Positions 25,480-34,671 of a stretch of DNA of 64,000 nt are shown one piece after another (within the stretch, counting starts at the first letter, position 1; each line of letters opens with the position of its first letter). Both the position numbers and the translations under genes were made by a program. This DNA is from Nostoc sp. MG11 (lineage in GTDB: Bacteria; Cyanobacteriota; Cyanobacteriia; Cyanobacteriales; Nostocaceae), in contig NZ_JACXXN010000011.1 in the NCBI RefSeq assembly GCF_014904695.1, forward strand, positions 1-64,000, written 5' to 3'. Under the pieces are notes generated by a model. It saw only the letters and a list, made by a program, of their open reading frames with translations. It made no database searches and had not been told where the DNA came from.

Positions 25480-26086
25480 ATATTGTCTCACCTGCTATTG
25501 CATTTTCTTGATAAAGCTGAGATTATTTGGAAGCTTAGGTTAAGCATGTTACTCTAAACAAGTAAGTTTATTTAATCAGATAGTTCATCTTTTACTTCAA
25601 TGGATCTATTTTCATCATAATTTGCTAAAAGTTATCTTGAAATAGATTTATAGGCTATAAAATGACTATTTATAAATCAATTAATATTGAATATAAAAAG
25701 TATAATTAAGTTTTGGATTCAATTAAAACTTTATTCTCTGCACCAGGTCAAATAAAATTGTCAATTTAATAATGATTGGGTATTCAATAAACTTAAGCTA
25801 TGAAATCAATCTATTAATTAATGATAATTGTTATGAAAAAATGTTGATTGTATTAAGGATAAAAGCTTCGTATTGCTGCTAAGATTTGATTGAAAATTAT
25901 AATGAAAACTTAATCCAGGGATATTTAATATAGTTTATAAATTGCAATAATAGGATTTACATAAATTTTATTCTCAGTAGATATTGAAGTAGGACAAACG
26001 AGTCATGTAACTATTAAAACTTCTCAAACATCTTTAAATTTATTAATTACGAACTACAAATTATCTTATTTGGAGAATAAAATGTT
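25480..26086. other. AT-rich gene-free region upstream of the patatin gene
   Basis: About 600 bases of strongly AT-rich DNA with stop codons in all frames. GGAG at 26072-26075 serves the GTG start at 26087. The region is long enough for complex regulation, but no operator is recognised. Confidence 0.4.
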
Positions 26087-28192
26087 GTGACAGAGGTATA
26101 TAGCCAATCAGTTCTGACATTTGATGGTCAGGATGATTACATAGATTTTGGCAGGAATGATTTTGGTGGTGTTTTTGCTGAGGGGAGTTCAGCCTTTACG
26201 ATTTCAGGATGGATTAATCCTCGTGAGCTAACAAATAAAGCCAGTAGTTATGGGACGCGCAATGTTTTTTTTGCCCGTTCTTCAGAACGATACAGTGATA
26301 ATTTTGAGTTTGGCATCAGTGAAGAAGGAAATTTAGATGTATACATCGATGACAAGGTTAACAAGGTTATTAAAACCTTTGGCAATGGAGAATTAACTGT
26401 TGGACAATGGCACTTCTTTGCGATCGTTTTTAATCGAGGTCAACTGACTATATATCTTGACGAGCATGAGTATGCTGGCTCTTTTACAGGTGACTCCTTA
26501 AACAAAGCAACTAGTCCTGTAACTCTTGGCGCAACTTTACACAACAACATATATTTCACAGGACAATTAGCCAGTATCAGTGTTTGGAATTTACCCTGTT
26601 CCCAAGCGGAAATCCAAATGCATGGCGCTCAGCCTCTAATCGGGAATGAACAAGGACTAGTAGCTTACTGGACATTAAGCGACGGACAAGGAGCAACTGT
26701 CCAAGACCAAACTATCCAAGCCCATAATGGAACCTTGCATGGCAATCCTAGTTGGGATTTGGCGCAGCTTCCATTTACGATACGCCAAGCGCCAAGCCTC
26801 CAGCTGATCGCCCAATCATCCAATGAGGGCGACAGACAAGACCAGATAACAAGCAGTTCCGGGGAGATACCTCCGCAAGAAACTGCGGTGCTGGCGGAGG
26901 ATTTACCGACTCAGGCGACCACTGCTTTGACGTTAGTGACAGAAGAACGTCAGCCAAAAGGAAAGAAAGGGACAAGGATAAACAGCGAAAAAGCTGCCAA
27001 CATCCAAACTCCTCAGCCAACCCAGGTAGGGAAAGCTAAAACAGCCCAAACTAAGCAACGCGAAGTTCCAGCCAATAGCCAACAACAACAATCAGAAACA
27101 TTCACTCAGGAGCGATCAAAAAAAACTATGAATACCACAGCCAATCCCAAATATAAAATACTTTCCATTGATGGAGGCGGTATTCGGGGCATTATCCCGG
27201 CACTGATACTAGCAGAAATTGAAAAGCGCACACAAAAGCCGATTTCTAGTTTGTTCGATTTAATTGCTGGCACATCAACCGGAGGAATTCTGGCACTTGG
27301 ACTAACTAAACCCCATTTAGATTTAAATGTATCTGATGGCTCACCGATCGCTGAATATAGTGCTGAGCAACTCGCCGAGCTATATGTTGAATATGGGGCT
27401 GAGATCTTTTACGAGCCATTTTTAGAACACATGCTAGGGCCCCTAGAAGATATGTTTGCCCAGCCAAAATATGCTTCTGACGGCAGAGAGGAAATTATGA
27501 GGAAATATTTTGGTAATGCTCCTCTGGAAAAGAATCTTAAAGAAGTTTTCGTGACTAGCTACGATATTGAGCAGAGAATTCCCATATTCTTTACAAACAA
27601 AATTGAAAAACAGCAGACAGAATCTAAAAAGTTTCGCAAGTTAAGTGTAGGCTTTACGCTCACAGATGCGGCAATGGCAACTAGTGCCACTCCGACTTAT
27701 TTTCCTCCCTATCGCGTTGCTACTTCCCATAACCCCAACGGCTTCTATACTTTAGTCGATGGAGGATTGATCGCTAATAATCCAGCTAATTTGGCGATTA
27801 TGGAAGCGAAAATTAGTAAACAGGAAAAAAGACCAGTCCTACATACAGATGATATGTTGGTCGTTTCCTTGGGTACGGGTTCCCTCACGAGTGTCTATAC
27901 TTATAACGAAGTCAAAAATTGGGGACTGTTGCAATGGGGAAGACCGCTTTTAAATATTGTGATGGACGGTGGTAGTGAAGTAGTAGCCGGAGAATTAGAA
28001 CGATTATTTGAGCCTGGTGATAAAGAAATTAAAGGTTCTTATTATCGGTTTCAAACATTTCTAACGGGTGATTTGGAAGCAATAGATAATGTCAAGTCGG
28101 AAAATATTCGTCATTTAAAAGCCCTAGCTCATCGACTGATTACAGAAAGAAGTCAACAAATCGATGAGTTGTGTAGTATTTTGTCCAACTAA
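26087..28192 (+). CDS. LamG (concanavalin-like) domain fused to a patatin-like phospholipase
   Basis: 701 residues, GTG start. Residues about 8-225 form a LamG jelly-roll (LTFDGQDDYIDFG, FTISGWINP, GQWHFFAIVFNRGQLTIYLD, ISVWN, GLVAYWTLSDGQG). A polar Pro/Gln/Lys linker spans about 235-347. Residues 355-700 are a patatin lipase: oxyanion loop DGGGIRG (362-368), nucleophile S397 in GTSTG, catalytic D558 in VDGGLIANNPA. An in-frame ATG at 27128 marks where a free-standing patatin would begin, so a fusion of two genes is plausible. Patatins of this bacterial type cut membrane phospholipids and several act as defence effectors. No signal peptide. First gene of a plus-strand group. Confidence 0.88.
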   Translation: MTEVYSQSVLTFDGQDDYIDFGRNDFGGVFAEGSSAFTISGWINPRELTNKASSYGTRNVFFARSSERYSDNFEFGISEEGNLDVYIDDKVNKVIKTFGNGELTVGQWHFFAIVFNRGQLTIYLDEHEYAGSFTGDSLNKATSPVTLGATLHNNIYFTGQLASISVWNLPCSQAEIQMHGAQPLIGNEQGLVAYWTLSDGQGATVQDQTIQAHNGTLHGNPSWDLAQLPFTIRQAPSLQLIAQSSNEGDRQDQITSSSGEIPPQETAVLAEDLPTQATTALTLVTEERQPKGKKGTRINSEKAANIQTPQPTQVGKAKTAQTKQREVPANSQQQQSETFTQERSKKTMNTTANPKYKILSIDGGGIRGIIPALILAEIEKRTQKPISSLFDLIAGTSTGGILALGLTKPHLDLNVSDGSPIAEYSAEQLAELYVEYGAEIFYEPFLEHMLGPLEDMFAQPKYASDGREEIMRKYFGNAPLEKNLKEVFVTSYDIEQRIPIFFTNKIEKQQTESKKFRKLSVGFTLTDAAMATSATPTYFPPYRVATSHNPNGFYTLVDGGLIANNPANLAIMEAKISKQEKRPVLHTDDMLVVSLGTGSLTSVYTYNEVKNWGLLQWGRPLLNIVMDGGSEVVAGELERLFEPGDKEIKGSYYRFQTFLTGDLEAIDNVKSENIRHLKALAHRLITERSQQIDELCSILSN

Positions 28193-28224
28193 ATTTTACA
28201 ACAGGACGCAGTTGTGATCTAACG

Positions 28225-28242
28225 GGCCAAAACTATTTGGCC
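28225..28242 (+). terminator. short hairpin after the patatin gene
   Basis: GGCCAAA (28225-28231), loop ACTA, TTTGGCC (28236-28242): a perfect 7-bp stem 33 bases past the stop codon. No clear T-run follows, so it may be a processing or pausing site. Confidence 0.35.
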
Positions 28243-28388
28243 TCTCCAAGAACGGTGGCTATCTTAGATGTAAAAGGAAAAATTAGTCACTATCTCGATT
28301 AAGCACTAAGCTATCAAATAAGGGTGAATAGATACTAGTACCCTTAATAAAGATTTAACCAAAATTACAAAGATTGTAGGTAATTACC

Positions 28389-28784
28389 ATGGATGAAGTC
28401 GTCAAAAAAATCGCTGCTCTGGGTCTTCCTGGCATACTTCTTGTGATTGCAATCTCTGCATCAGGGATGGTAGGTGGCTCCGCCGTTATAGCTGCTCTGG
28501 CGGGATTGGGAGGCCCATTTGGCATCATCGGAGGTTTGGGCGTGCTTGGTCTGACAACGCTTGTAGGGGAAGCTTTAGCGGGATATGGAATTGAAGCCGT
28601 TCTTAAGAACATCTATACAGAACGTCGTAAAACCGAATCTGTGAGATACCTTCTCAAAGAAATTAAAGATTTACCCATCACAGAGGATCTAAAACTCAAG
28701 CTGAAAAATGAACTTAACCCAACAATCACTAATAATTTTGAAGAAGTTCAGCCCCCAAAAACAATTGAAATCACCGAAGAATAA
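28389..28784 (+). CDS. glycine-zipper membrane protein with acidic helical tail
   Basis: 131 residues. Residues 8-75 are almost pure Gly/Ala/Val/Leu with G-x3-G spacing (ASGMVGGSAVIAALAGLGGP, then FGIIGGLGVLGLTTLVGEAL), suggesting two or three packed membrane helices. The second half is charged (RRKTESVRYLLKEIKDLPIT, LKLKLKNELNP) and ends in an acidic tail. AGGT lies eight bases before the ATG. Similar modules are known to me as membrane-targeting parts of cyanobacterial effector proteins, but no function is established. Located between the patatin and ABC transporter genes. Confidence 0.65.
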   Translation: MDEVVKKIAALGLPGILLVIAISASGMVGGSAVIAALAGLGGPFGIIGGLGVLGLTTLVGEALAGYGIEAVLKNIYTERRKTESVRYLLKEIKDLPITEDLKLKLKNELNPTITNNFEEVQPPKTIEITEE

Positions 28785-28915
28785 TTTCACTGTTACATTC
28801 GTTAAAATTCCAGTTTTAATGGCATCAAGTTAAGCGATTCCTTATCCTGTTGAAAGCGCATAGCTTGCTTCCCCGGAAGGGTACGCTAACGCGCCAAATT
28901 GCGGTAAAACGAGAA

Positions 28916-28962
28916 AATGGCCTCTGAGTCCGATTTCACCGGATTAAACCTCAAAGGCCATT
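28916..28962 (+). other. long hairpin upstream of the ABC transporter gene
   Basis: AATGGCCTCTGAG (28916-28928) and CTCAAAGGCCATT (28950-28962) pair with one mismatch, with inner TCCG/CGGA. It is followed by TATTTAAAT rather than a T-run. It lies 80 bases before the next start and could terminate the previous transcript or control read-through. A dispersed repeat piece occurs at about 28858-28893. Confidence 0.5.
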
Positions 28963-29041
28963 ATTTAAATATCATGTCTGCTTAAAACTGGCGGGATACT
29001 CTTCAAGTTTTGCTGTTACTTTTAAAGTTTATTTCTAGAAT

Positions 29042-31057
29042 ATGCCAACCCAAGTTTCTTTCATTCAACCCTTAATGAATGCTTCTTCAGATTTTAATAA
29101 ATTTTGGGAGAATGTCAAAGCGATCGCAGGGCCTTACTGGTATCCAACAGAGCCAGGAGAAAGAGCATTTTCAGATGTGATTCGCGCCTGGGGGATGCTT
29201 GTTCTTCTGATTTTATTAATAATCGCCCTTGTGGGCGTAACTGCCTCCAATACTTTCATTAGTAACCGTTTGGTCAATGTCATCATTGAAGAGAAAGATT
29301 ATACTAAGTTTCTTGAAACGTTAGGGCTTTACAGCGTTGGTCTGATCAGCGTAACGTTCTTAGTAGGATTTTCTAAATTTGTTAGAAAAAAAATCGCTCT
29401 TGATTGGTACAAATGGCTCAATAGCCACATCTTATCAAAATATTTAAGTAATCGTGCTTATTATAGAATCAACTTTAAATCCGATGTTGATAATCCAGAT
29501 CAACGTCTATCCCAAGAGATTGAACCTGTTACCAGTAATGCTCTGAGTTTTTCAGCTACTTTCTTAGAAAAAGTACTGGAAATGACGACATTTTTAATAA
29601 TTGTCTGGTCAATTTCCCAACAGATCGCTGTTGTTATGCTTGTTTATACGATCATAGGCAATTTAATTGCTATTTACTTAACTCAAGAATTAAATAAGAT
29701 TAATCAAGAAGAACTTGAACTTAAAGCTGAGTACAATTATTCTCTAACTCATGTTCGGAATCACGCTGAATCGATAGCTTTTTTTCAGGGAGAAGACCAA
29801 GAATCAAATATAATTCAGCGAAGATTTAGTAATGTCCTGAAAAGTGCTGAACGCAAGATTAATTGGGAGAGAGGTAAGGAAATTTTTAACAGAGGATATC
29901 AGGCTGTTATCCAAATATTTCCGTTTTTAGTACTTGGGCCTTTATATATTAATGGTGAAATTGATTTCGGACAAGTTGGTCAAGCCAGTTTAGCTACAGG
30001 TCTGTTTGCTAATGCTATGGCTGATTTAATCAATGAATTTGGAACTTCAGGGCGATTTTCCAGTTACGTTGAGCGTTTAGCTGAGTTTTCAGATGCCTTA
30101 GAAGCTGTTACTAAACAACCCGAAAATGTAAGTATCATTAAAACTATAGAAGAAAACCGTCTTGCTTTTGAGGATGTCACCTTACAAACGCCAGACTATG
30201 AGCAGGTAATCGTTGAAGATTTGTCACTATCTGTTCAACCGGGAGAAGGTTTATTAATTGTTGGGCCTAGTGGTCGAGGTAAAAGTTCTCTGCTGAGAGC
30301 GATCGCTGGTTTGTGGAATGCGGGTACTGGTCGTCTGGTGCGACCTCCTCTAGAAGAAGTCTTATTCTTACCCCAACGTCCTTATATAATTTTGGGAACT
30401 TTACGCGAACAATTACTCTATCCTCAGACAAATCGTCAAATGAGCGACGCAGAACTTGAAGAAATTTTGCGACAAGTTAACTTGCAAAACTTGCTAAGTC
30501 GAGTTGATGGCTTTGATACAGAAGTTCCTTGGGAGAATATATTATCGTTAGGAGAACAACAACGTCTTGCTTTTGCAAGACAGTTAGTGACTCGTCCGAG
30601 CTTTACTATCTTAGATGAAGCAACGAGTGCTTTAGATTTGAAAAATGAAGGCAATTTATATCAACAATTGCAAGAAACGAAAACAACCTTTCTTAGTGTT
30701 GGACATCGAGAGAGTCTATTTAATTATCATCAATGGGTTCTAGAGCTTTCACAAGATTCTAGTTGGCAACTTGTGAGTGTGGAGGATTATCGGTTGCAAA
30801 AAGCAAAAGAAATTATTGCTAATACTCCCGAAAATGCTCAAACTACAATCGATATTTTACCCCAGAATGAACCTCAAACTCGACCAGAAATAGACACAAT
30901 CTCAGGTCTTTCACATAAGGAAATGCAGACGTTAACAGACTCTCCTATTAACACCATCAGAAGTAAGGCTAGTCAAGGCAAATTTATCACTACTAACGAT
31001 GGCTTGACTTACCGCTACGAAAAAGACCCCAAGGTGTTGAAATGGGTGAGAGTTTAG
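29042..31057 (+). CDS. SbmA/YddA-type ABC transporter (fused permease-ATPase) with extra C-terminal domain
   Basis: 671 residues. N-terminal ABC_membrane_2 permease (membrane helices at about 48-70, 95-115, 180-215, 285-305), then ATPase: Walker A GPSGRGKSS (408-416), signature LSLGEQQR, Walker B FTILDEATSALD, His switch SVGHRES. This half-transporter family includes proteins handling peptides, cobalamin or fatty acyl-CoA. After the ATPase come about 90 linker residues and a C-terminal segment (LSHKEMQTLTDSPINTIRSK...GLTYRYEKDPKVLKWVRV) not part of the family core. It sits between a glycine-zipper gene and a GUN4-domain gene, with 30 bases to the latter, so an operon is likely. Substrate unknown. 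Confidence 0.87.
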   Translation: MPTQVSFIQPLMNASSDFNKFWENVKAIAGPYWYPTEPGERAFSDVIRAWGMLVLLILLIIALVGVTASNTFISNRLVNVIIEEKDYTKFLETLGLYSVGLISVTFLVGFSKFVRKKIALDWYKWLNSHILSKYLSNRAYYRINFKSDVDNPDQRLSQEIEPVTSNALSFSATFLEKVLEMTTFLIIVWSISQQIAVVMLVYTIIGNLIAIYLTQELNKINQEELELKAEYNYSLTHVRNHAESIAFFQGEDQESNIIQRRFSNVLKSAERKINWERGKEIFNRGYQAVIQIFPFLVLGPLYINGEIDFGQVGQASLATGLFANAMADLINEFGTSGRFSSYVERLAEFSDALEAVTKQPENVSIIKTIEENRLAFEDVTLQTPDYEQVIVEDLSLSVQPGEGLLIVGPSGRGKSSLLRAIAGLWNAGTGRLVRPPLEEVLFLPQRPYIILGTLREQLLYPQTNRQMSDAELEEILRQVNLQNLLSRVDGFDTEVPWENILSLGEQQRLAFARQLVTRPSFTILDEATSALDLKNEGNLYQQLQETKTTFLSVGHRESLFNYHQWVLELSQDSSWQLVSVEDYRLQKAKEIIANTPENAQTTIDILPQNEPQTRPEIDTISGLSHKEMQTLTDSPINTIRSKASQGKFITTNDGLTYRYEKDPKVLKWVRV

Positions 31058-31087
31058 CGGCTACTCATACTTTTGAGAACCAGTGTC

Positions 31088-32779
31088 ATGCTAACTAAAC
31101 AGCAAAGACAACTCATTACTTACAAAAAGATTAGGATTTATGAACGAATCTATAAGTTACCTATTTTAAAGAATAATCGGTTAAAAAATCTTCAAAATAA
31201 AATTAAAGAGCGTAGAAAATTAATCAAGGAAGGTGTTCGGTATCATCATTATTTGGGAGGAATAATTAAGCGCAAGCTAGAAATTAGTCAAGGAGAAATT
31301 TTTAAAGAAATCCAATTATTAATTAGTGACTATGTTTATCTTGTTAATTTCCTAGAAAATTATAAGGATAGTTATCAAAGTTTTTTATTGAAGCTTACGG
31401 ATGACTTAAAAAAGCTGTTTGTACAGAAATATATTGAAATAAATAGTTTGGATGAAGAGAGGAAAAATCTAGAGATAAAAAATCAAAACAATCCGAAAAT
31501 TATTGATGAACTAAAACGTGAAAAGCAAGAGAATCTGAAAGCGGTTTTACTGTTGAGCAATGCCTCTTTTTTGATGTTAGAAAAAATAAAACTGCTTAGT
31601 GAGGGACTTAAATCACTTACAGAAGATACCAAGACTCAAAAGCAAATTGTTCAGCAAGTAGTTCAAGAGTTACAAATCTATCAAGAAATTTACGAATATC
31701 AAAAAAAAGCTTATAGGGTTCGTCAAGAAATAGTAGAAATAGCCCAGACTGCAATCAATTTTGAAAACTATTTACAAGATTACTTTAGTCCCTTTCAATC
31801 TTTAATAGATGAGGTAGTAAAAGTAGATGAGAATTTTTACGCAACTGTTGGAGATATTAAAAATTTAGCGGATAATATTTTGAATTCTCAGTCAAATTTA
31901 TTAATTCCTAAAGAAACTGAAGCAATTTCTGAAACTTTTCTCGATTTTATGGTAGCAAGTTATGAGAAGAAAGAAAGGTTAAAAGATGCTTTTATTAAAT
32001 CTCAATTATTAGATTGGCAAATCGATAATTTTGATTTGACAGATAATTGTGTATCTTTAGATAAAGATATTGGCTCAATATCCAGTTATATATCTAAGCA
32101 ACTCACCAATCAAAAAAAAGAATTAGAGTTAGCAGAAGTAAATTTAGTTTCTATAAGTCCTCTCTCTTCTGTTGAAGAAACTGGATTGATGAGCGTAACT
32201 AATGACGCTACGTTTACAAAAGAATTTCAGACAAATAAAAATATTAATTATACCCAACTGCGAGATCTACTCGCACAGTACAAGTGGAAAGAAGCTGACA
32301 TTGAAACCACTAAATTAATGCTGCAAATCATCGGCAAAAGTTATTGGAATGAAGTTTATCAGGAAGATATTAATAACTTTTCTTGTGAAGCTCTTTACAC
32401 TATTGATCAACTTTGGAGAGAATACAGTCATGGTTATTTCGGCTTTAGTATGCAGCAAAATATTTGGAGCGAAATAGGTGGTCAAGTAGACTACGAAACA
32501 GAAAAGAGACTTGGCGATCGCCTTGGTTGGCGAAAAGAGGGAAACTGGTTAGACTACGATCAACTAACTTTTCAATTGTCCCCCACTACACCGATGGGAC
32601 ACCTACCGGCTCAATGGTTGCACTATGACCAAGATACCGCGGAACACCTTTCAATGGGAGCGTGGCGAGTTGGGTCTTGGTTAGTTTGGCAGATGCACTT
32701 ATTCTTTTCTCGTACCAAAATTTGTCAAGAAACTTTCTCAGACGCTAATAGCACATTTATTAATAATAAGAACAATTAG
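31088..32779 (+). CDS. long helical protein with C-terminal GUN4 domain
   Basis: 563 residues from the ATG at 31088 (an upstream TTG at 31073 is less likely). Residues 1-385 are charged, mostly helical, with coiled-coil stretches (IIDELKREKQENLKAVLLLS, KQIVQQVVQELQIYQEIYEY) and no signal peptide. Residues about 391-525 are a GUN4 domain: LRDLLAQYKWKEADIETTKLM, LYTIDQLWREYSHGYFGFSMQ, IWSEIGGQ, RLGWRKEGNWLDYDQL, PTTPMGHLPAQWL. GUN4 binds porphyrins and stimulates Mg-chelatase in chlorophyll synthesis, but cyanobacteria also attach it to kinases and other signalling or effector proteins. Here the partner is an unclassified helical module. It is AT-rich like its neighbours. Confidence 0.82.
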   Translation: MLTKQQRQLITYKKIRIYERIYKLPILKNNRLKNLQNKIKERRKLIKEGVRYHHYLGGIIKRKLEISQGEIFKEIQLLISDYVYLVNFLENYKDSYQSFLLKLTDDLKKLFVQKYIEINSLDEERKNLEIKNQNNPKIIDELKREKQENLKAVLLLSNASFLMLEKIKLLSEGLKSLTEDTKTQKQIVQQVVQELQIYQEIYEYQKKAYRVRQEIVEIAQTAINFENYLQDYFSPFQSLIDEVVKVDENFYATVGDIKNLADNILNSQSNLLIPKETEAISETFLDFMVASYEKKERLKDAFIKSQLLDWQIDNFDLTDNCVSLDKDIGSISSYISKQLTNQKKELELAEVNLVSISPLSSVEETGLMSVTNDATFTKEFQTNKNINYTQLRDLLAQYKWKEADIETTKLMLQIIGKSYWNEVYQEDINNFSCEALYTIDQLWREYSHGYFGFSMQQNIWSEIGGQVDYETEKRLGDRLGWRKEGNWLDYDQLTFQLSPTTPMGHLPAQWLHYDQDTAEHLSMGAWRVGSWLVWQMHLFFSRTKICQETFSDANSTFINNKNN

Positions 32780-32804
32780 AACCAAAGCTAATTTGAAGAT
32801 AAAC

Positions 32805-33215
32805 ATGAATAATAGTAAGCATTCTGATATAGAAATAGAAATTTTACTTTTTGGAAAATGGCGTTTTGATAAGCCTGGAGAAAAAATTACTATTCAATTT
32901 AAAGATGATATGACCTATGAACAAACCACAATTCAAACATTGATTTTCTCGAAACCTAAAGAACTTCTAATAGGTAATAAATTTACGGGAGTATGGTATG
33001 TAAACCAAAAAAAATTGTATTTAAATGTAAAAAGTACTCCAAAATCAGTTTTTAATTTGGAGATTTCGCTAGTTTTTAAAGCCCCTATTGCAGATATGGT
33101 AGCTAGTTTAGCTTCTGTGTTTATGCCAGAAAAATATGAAGTTATGAGAATTAATAGTTCTAAATTCCTACTAATGGATCAAGATGAATCCATTATTGGG
33201 ACAAAAATAAAATAA
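32805..33215 (+). CDS. small beta-rich protein, lipocalin-like pattern, function unknown
   Basis: 136 residues from the ATG at 32805. LLFGKWRFDKPGEKITIQFKD, then GVWYVNQKKLYLNVKS and a late SSKFLLMD give the G-x-W start and alternating strands of lipocalin-like/DUF beta-barrels. No signal peptide or lipobox. Follows the GUN4 protein gene by 25 bases, so it probably belongs to the same transcript. Assignment is a pattern impression only. Confidence 0.6.
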   Translation: MNNSKHSDIEIEILLFGKWRFDKPGEKITIQFKDDMTYEQTTIQTLIFSKPKELLIGNKFTGVWYVNQKKLYLNVKSTPKSVFNLEISLVFKAPIADMVASLASVFMPEKYEVMRINSSKFLLMDQDESIIGTKIK

Positions 33216-33247
33216 TCATAGACAATTATGATTATGCAACGCTAAAT

Positions 33248-34648
33248 TTAGGATATCAAAGGAACTGCGTCATTATTGCTAGAAGATGTATCAGTAGCGA
33301 TGTCTGGGTTGGGTATAGCCAACACAACTCCATCAACAACATCGGGTAGTTCATCTTCCACAAGTCGTAAACGGGGAAAAAAGTAAGCAATACAGGTTAC
33401 TGAAATAGCAAATATTCCCATGATTATAAATAGGAGTCCCATACCGCGACCTTTACCAACACCAATTATTTGTCCGATGCTTCCAGCTAAAAAACCATCA
33501 GTAGCCATTAAGGGTTCAAAAACTTCTGCCAAGGGCGCGATCGCAATATAGCCTAGAGGTAGACCTGCGGCTTCGATCGCTCCTTTTATAGAAAAAACTC
33601 TACCCTGCACTAATGGTTCTACTTTAGACTGAAAAATAGCTTGCGTTGAACTAGCAATTATTGGTCTTATCAAGAAGAATAAAAAGACGCCAACAATAAA
33701 GACAGCAACAGAAGGTTGCAAACCGGCGAGAAGAAGAGACACACCCGTGAGGAGCATACAGCCATATATCATATTCATATTACGCTGTAGACCTCCCCAG
33801 ATACCAATCAGCAAGCCCCCTACCAAAACAGCAACGCCAAAGAGCGAAAGAATAGTCCCCAAAACTGTTACGGGAGCGAAAGATAACACTAAGGGTATGG
33901 TGATCACCTGAACACCTCCTACAAGGAAAATGCTAAAAGCTGAGATGATTAACACTCCTAACAGTCCTGGTCGAGCAACTAAATAGGTCAATCCATAAGT
34001 TGTTTCTTTTAGAAAAGAACTTCCCTCTGCAACAACGGGATTGCTGGTTTTAGGGAACCGAAGCAGGAAGAGGATAGCAATACCTAAAAATACGGTGGTT
34101 AAGTGAAGCACGATAATTCCTTGGAGAGAAATTATGCCTAGTAGGACACCTCCTAAAGGTGGTGCTACGAGCCGCGCAGTGCCGTTCATAAAACTCAGCA
34201 TTCCATTCGCCCGCCCAAGGTGCTGTTTTGGTACTAATAAGGTTATGGAAGCGATGAAAGCGGGTATCTGAAAAGCCACGAAGATAGCGCTGAAAGTATT
34301 GGCTAAGTAAATATGCCACACTTCCAACCGACCGATGATAAATAAAATACCGATCGCCACTGTTGCCAAAGTTGCAAATAAATCGCTGAGAATCATTGTC
34401 CATCTACGATCCCACCGATCCACTAATAAACCAGCTATGGGTGCAAGTAAGATGAGCGGTAAAGTATTTGCAAGGGTAATAAAAGCAAATTGGGTGACAG
34501 AACCAGTATGTTCATAAACCCAAACATCTAAAGCAAATGCGGTGATGCTGCTACCAATAGATGCAATGAGCTGTCCTACCCAAACAATAATAAACAGTTT
34601 CATCTCACGAAAAATAGTCAGTGGCGTTTTTTCTGTACTTGCCAACAT
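33248..34648 (-). CDS. major facilitator superfamily transporter
   Basis: 466 residues with twelve hydrophobic segments. The RWDRRWTMILSD loop between segments 2 and 3 and LDVWVYEHTGS point to the MFS_3/enterobactin-exporter-like group. Such proteins export siderophores, macrolides and other secondary metabolites. AGGAG lies six bases before the ATG. It is 23 bases after the glycosyltransferase gene and thus co-transcribed. It may export the product of the locus to its right. Confidence 0.85.
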   Translation of the reverse strand: MLASTEKTPLTIFREMKLFIIVWVGQLIASIGSSITAFALDVWVYEHTGSVTQFAFITLANTLPLILLAPIAGLLVDRWDRRWTMILSDLFATLATVAIGILFIIGRLEVWHIYLANTFSAIFVAFQIPAFIASITLLVPKQHLGRANGMLSFMNGTARLVAPPLGGVLLGIISLQGIIVLHLTTVFLGIAILFLLRFPKTSNPVVAEGSSFLKETTYGLTYLVARPGLLGVLIISAFSIFLVGGVQVITIPLVLSFAPVTVLGTILSLFGVAVLVGGLLIGIWGGLQRNMNMIYGCMLLTGVSLLLAGLQPSVAVFIVGVFLFFLIRPIIASSTQAIFQSKVEPLVQGRVFSIKGAIEAAGLPLGYIAIAPLAEVFEPLMATDGFLAGSIGQIIGVGKGRGMGLLFIIMGIFAISVTCIAYFFPRLRLVEDELPDVVDGVVLAIPNPDIATDTSSSNNDAVPLIS

Positions 34649-34671
34649 GATTAACTCCTAAATAAAGCTTT

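Noticed and set aside
25349-25543. Leu/Cys-rich 64-residue frame as a real gene
   Set aside because: Generated by the 42-bp tandem repeat, TTG start without ribosome binding site; reported only as a repeat.
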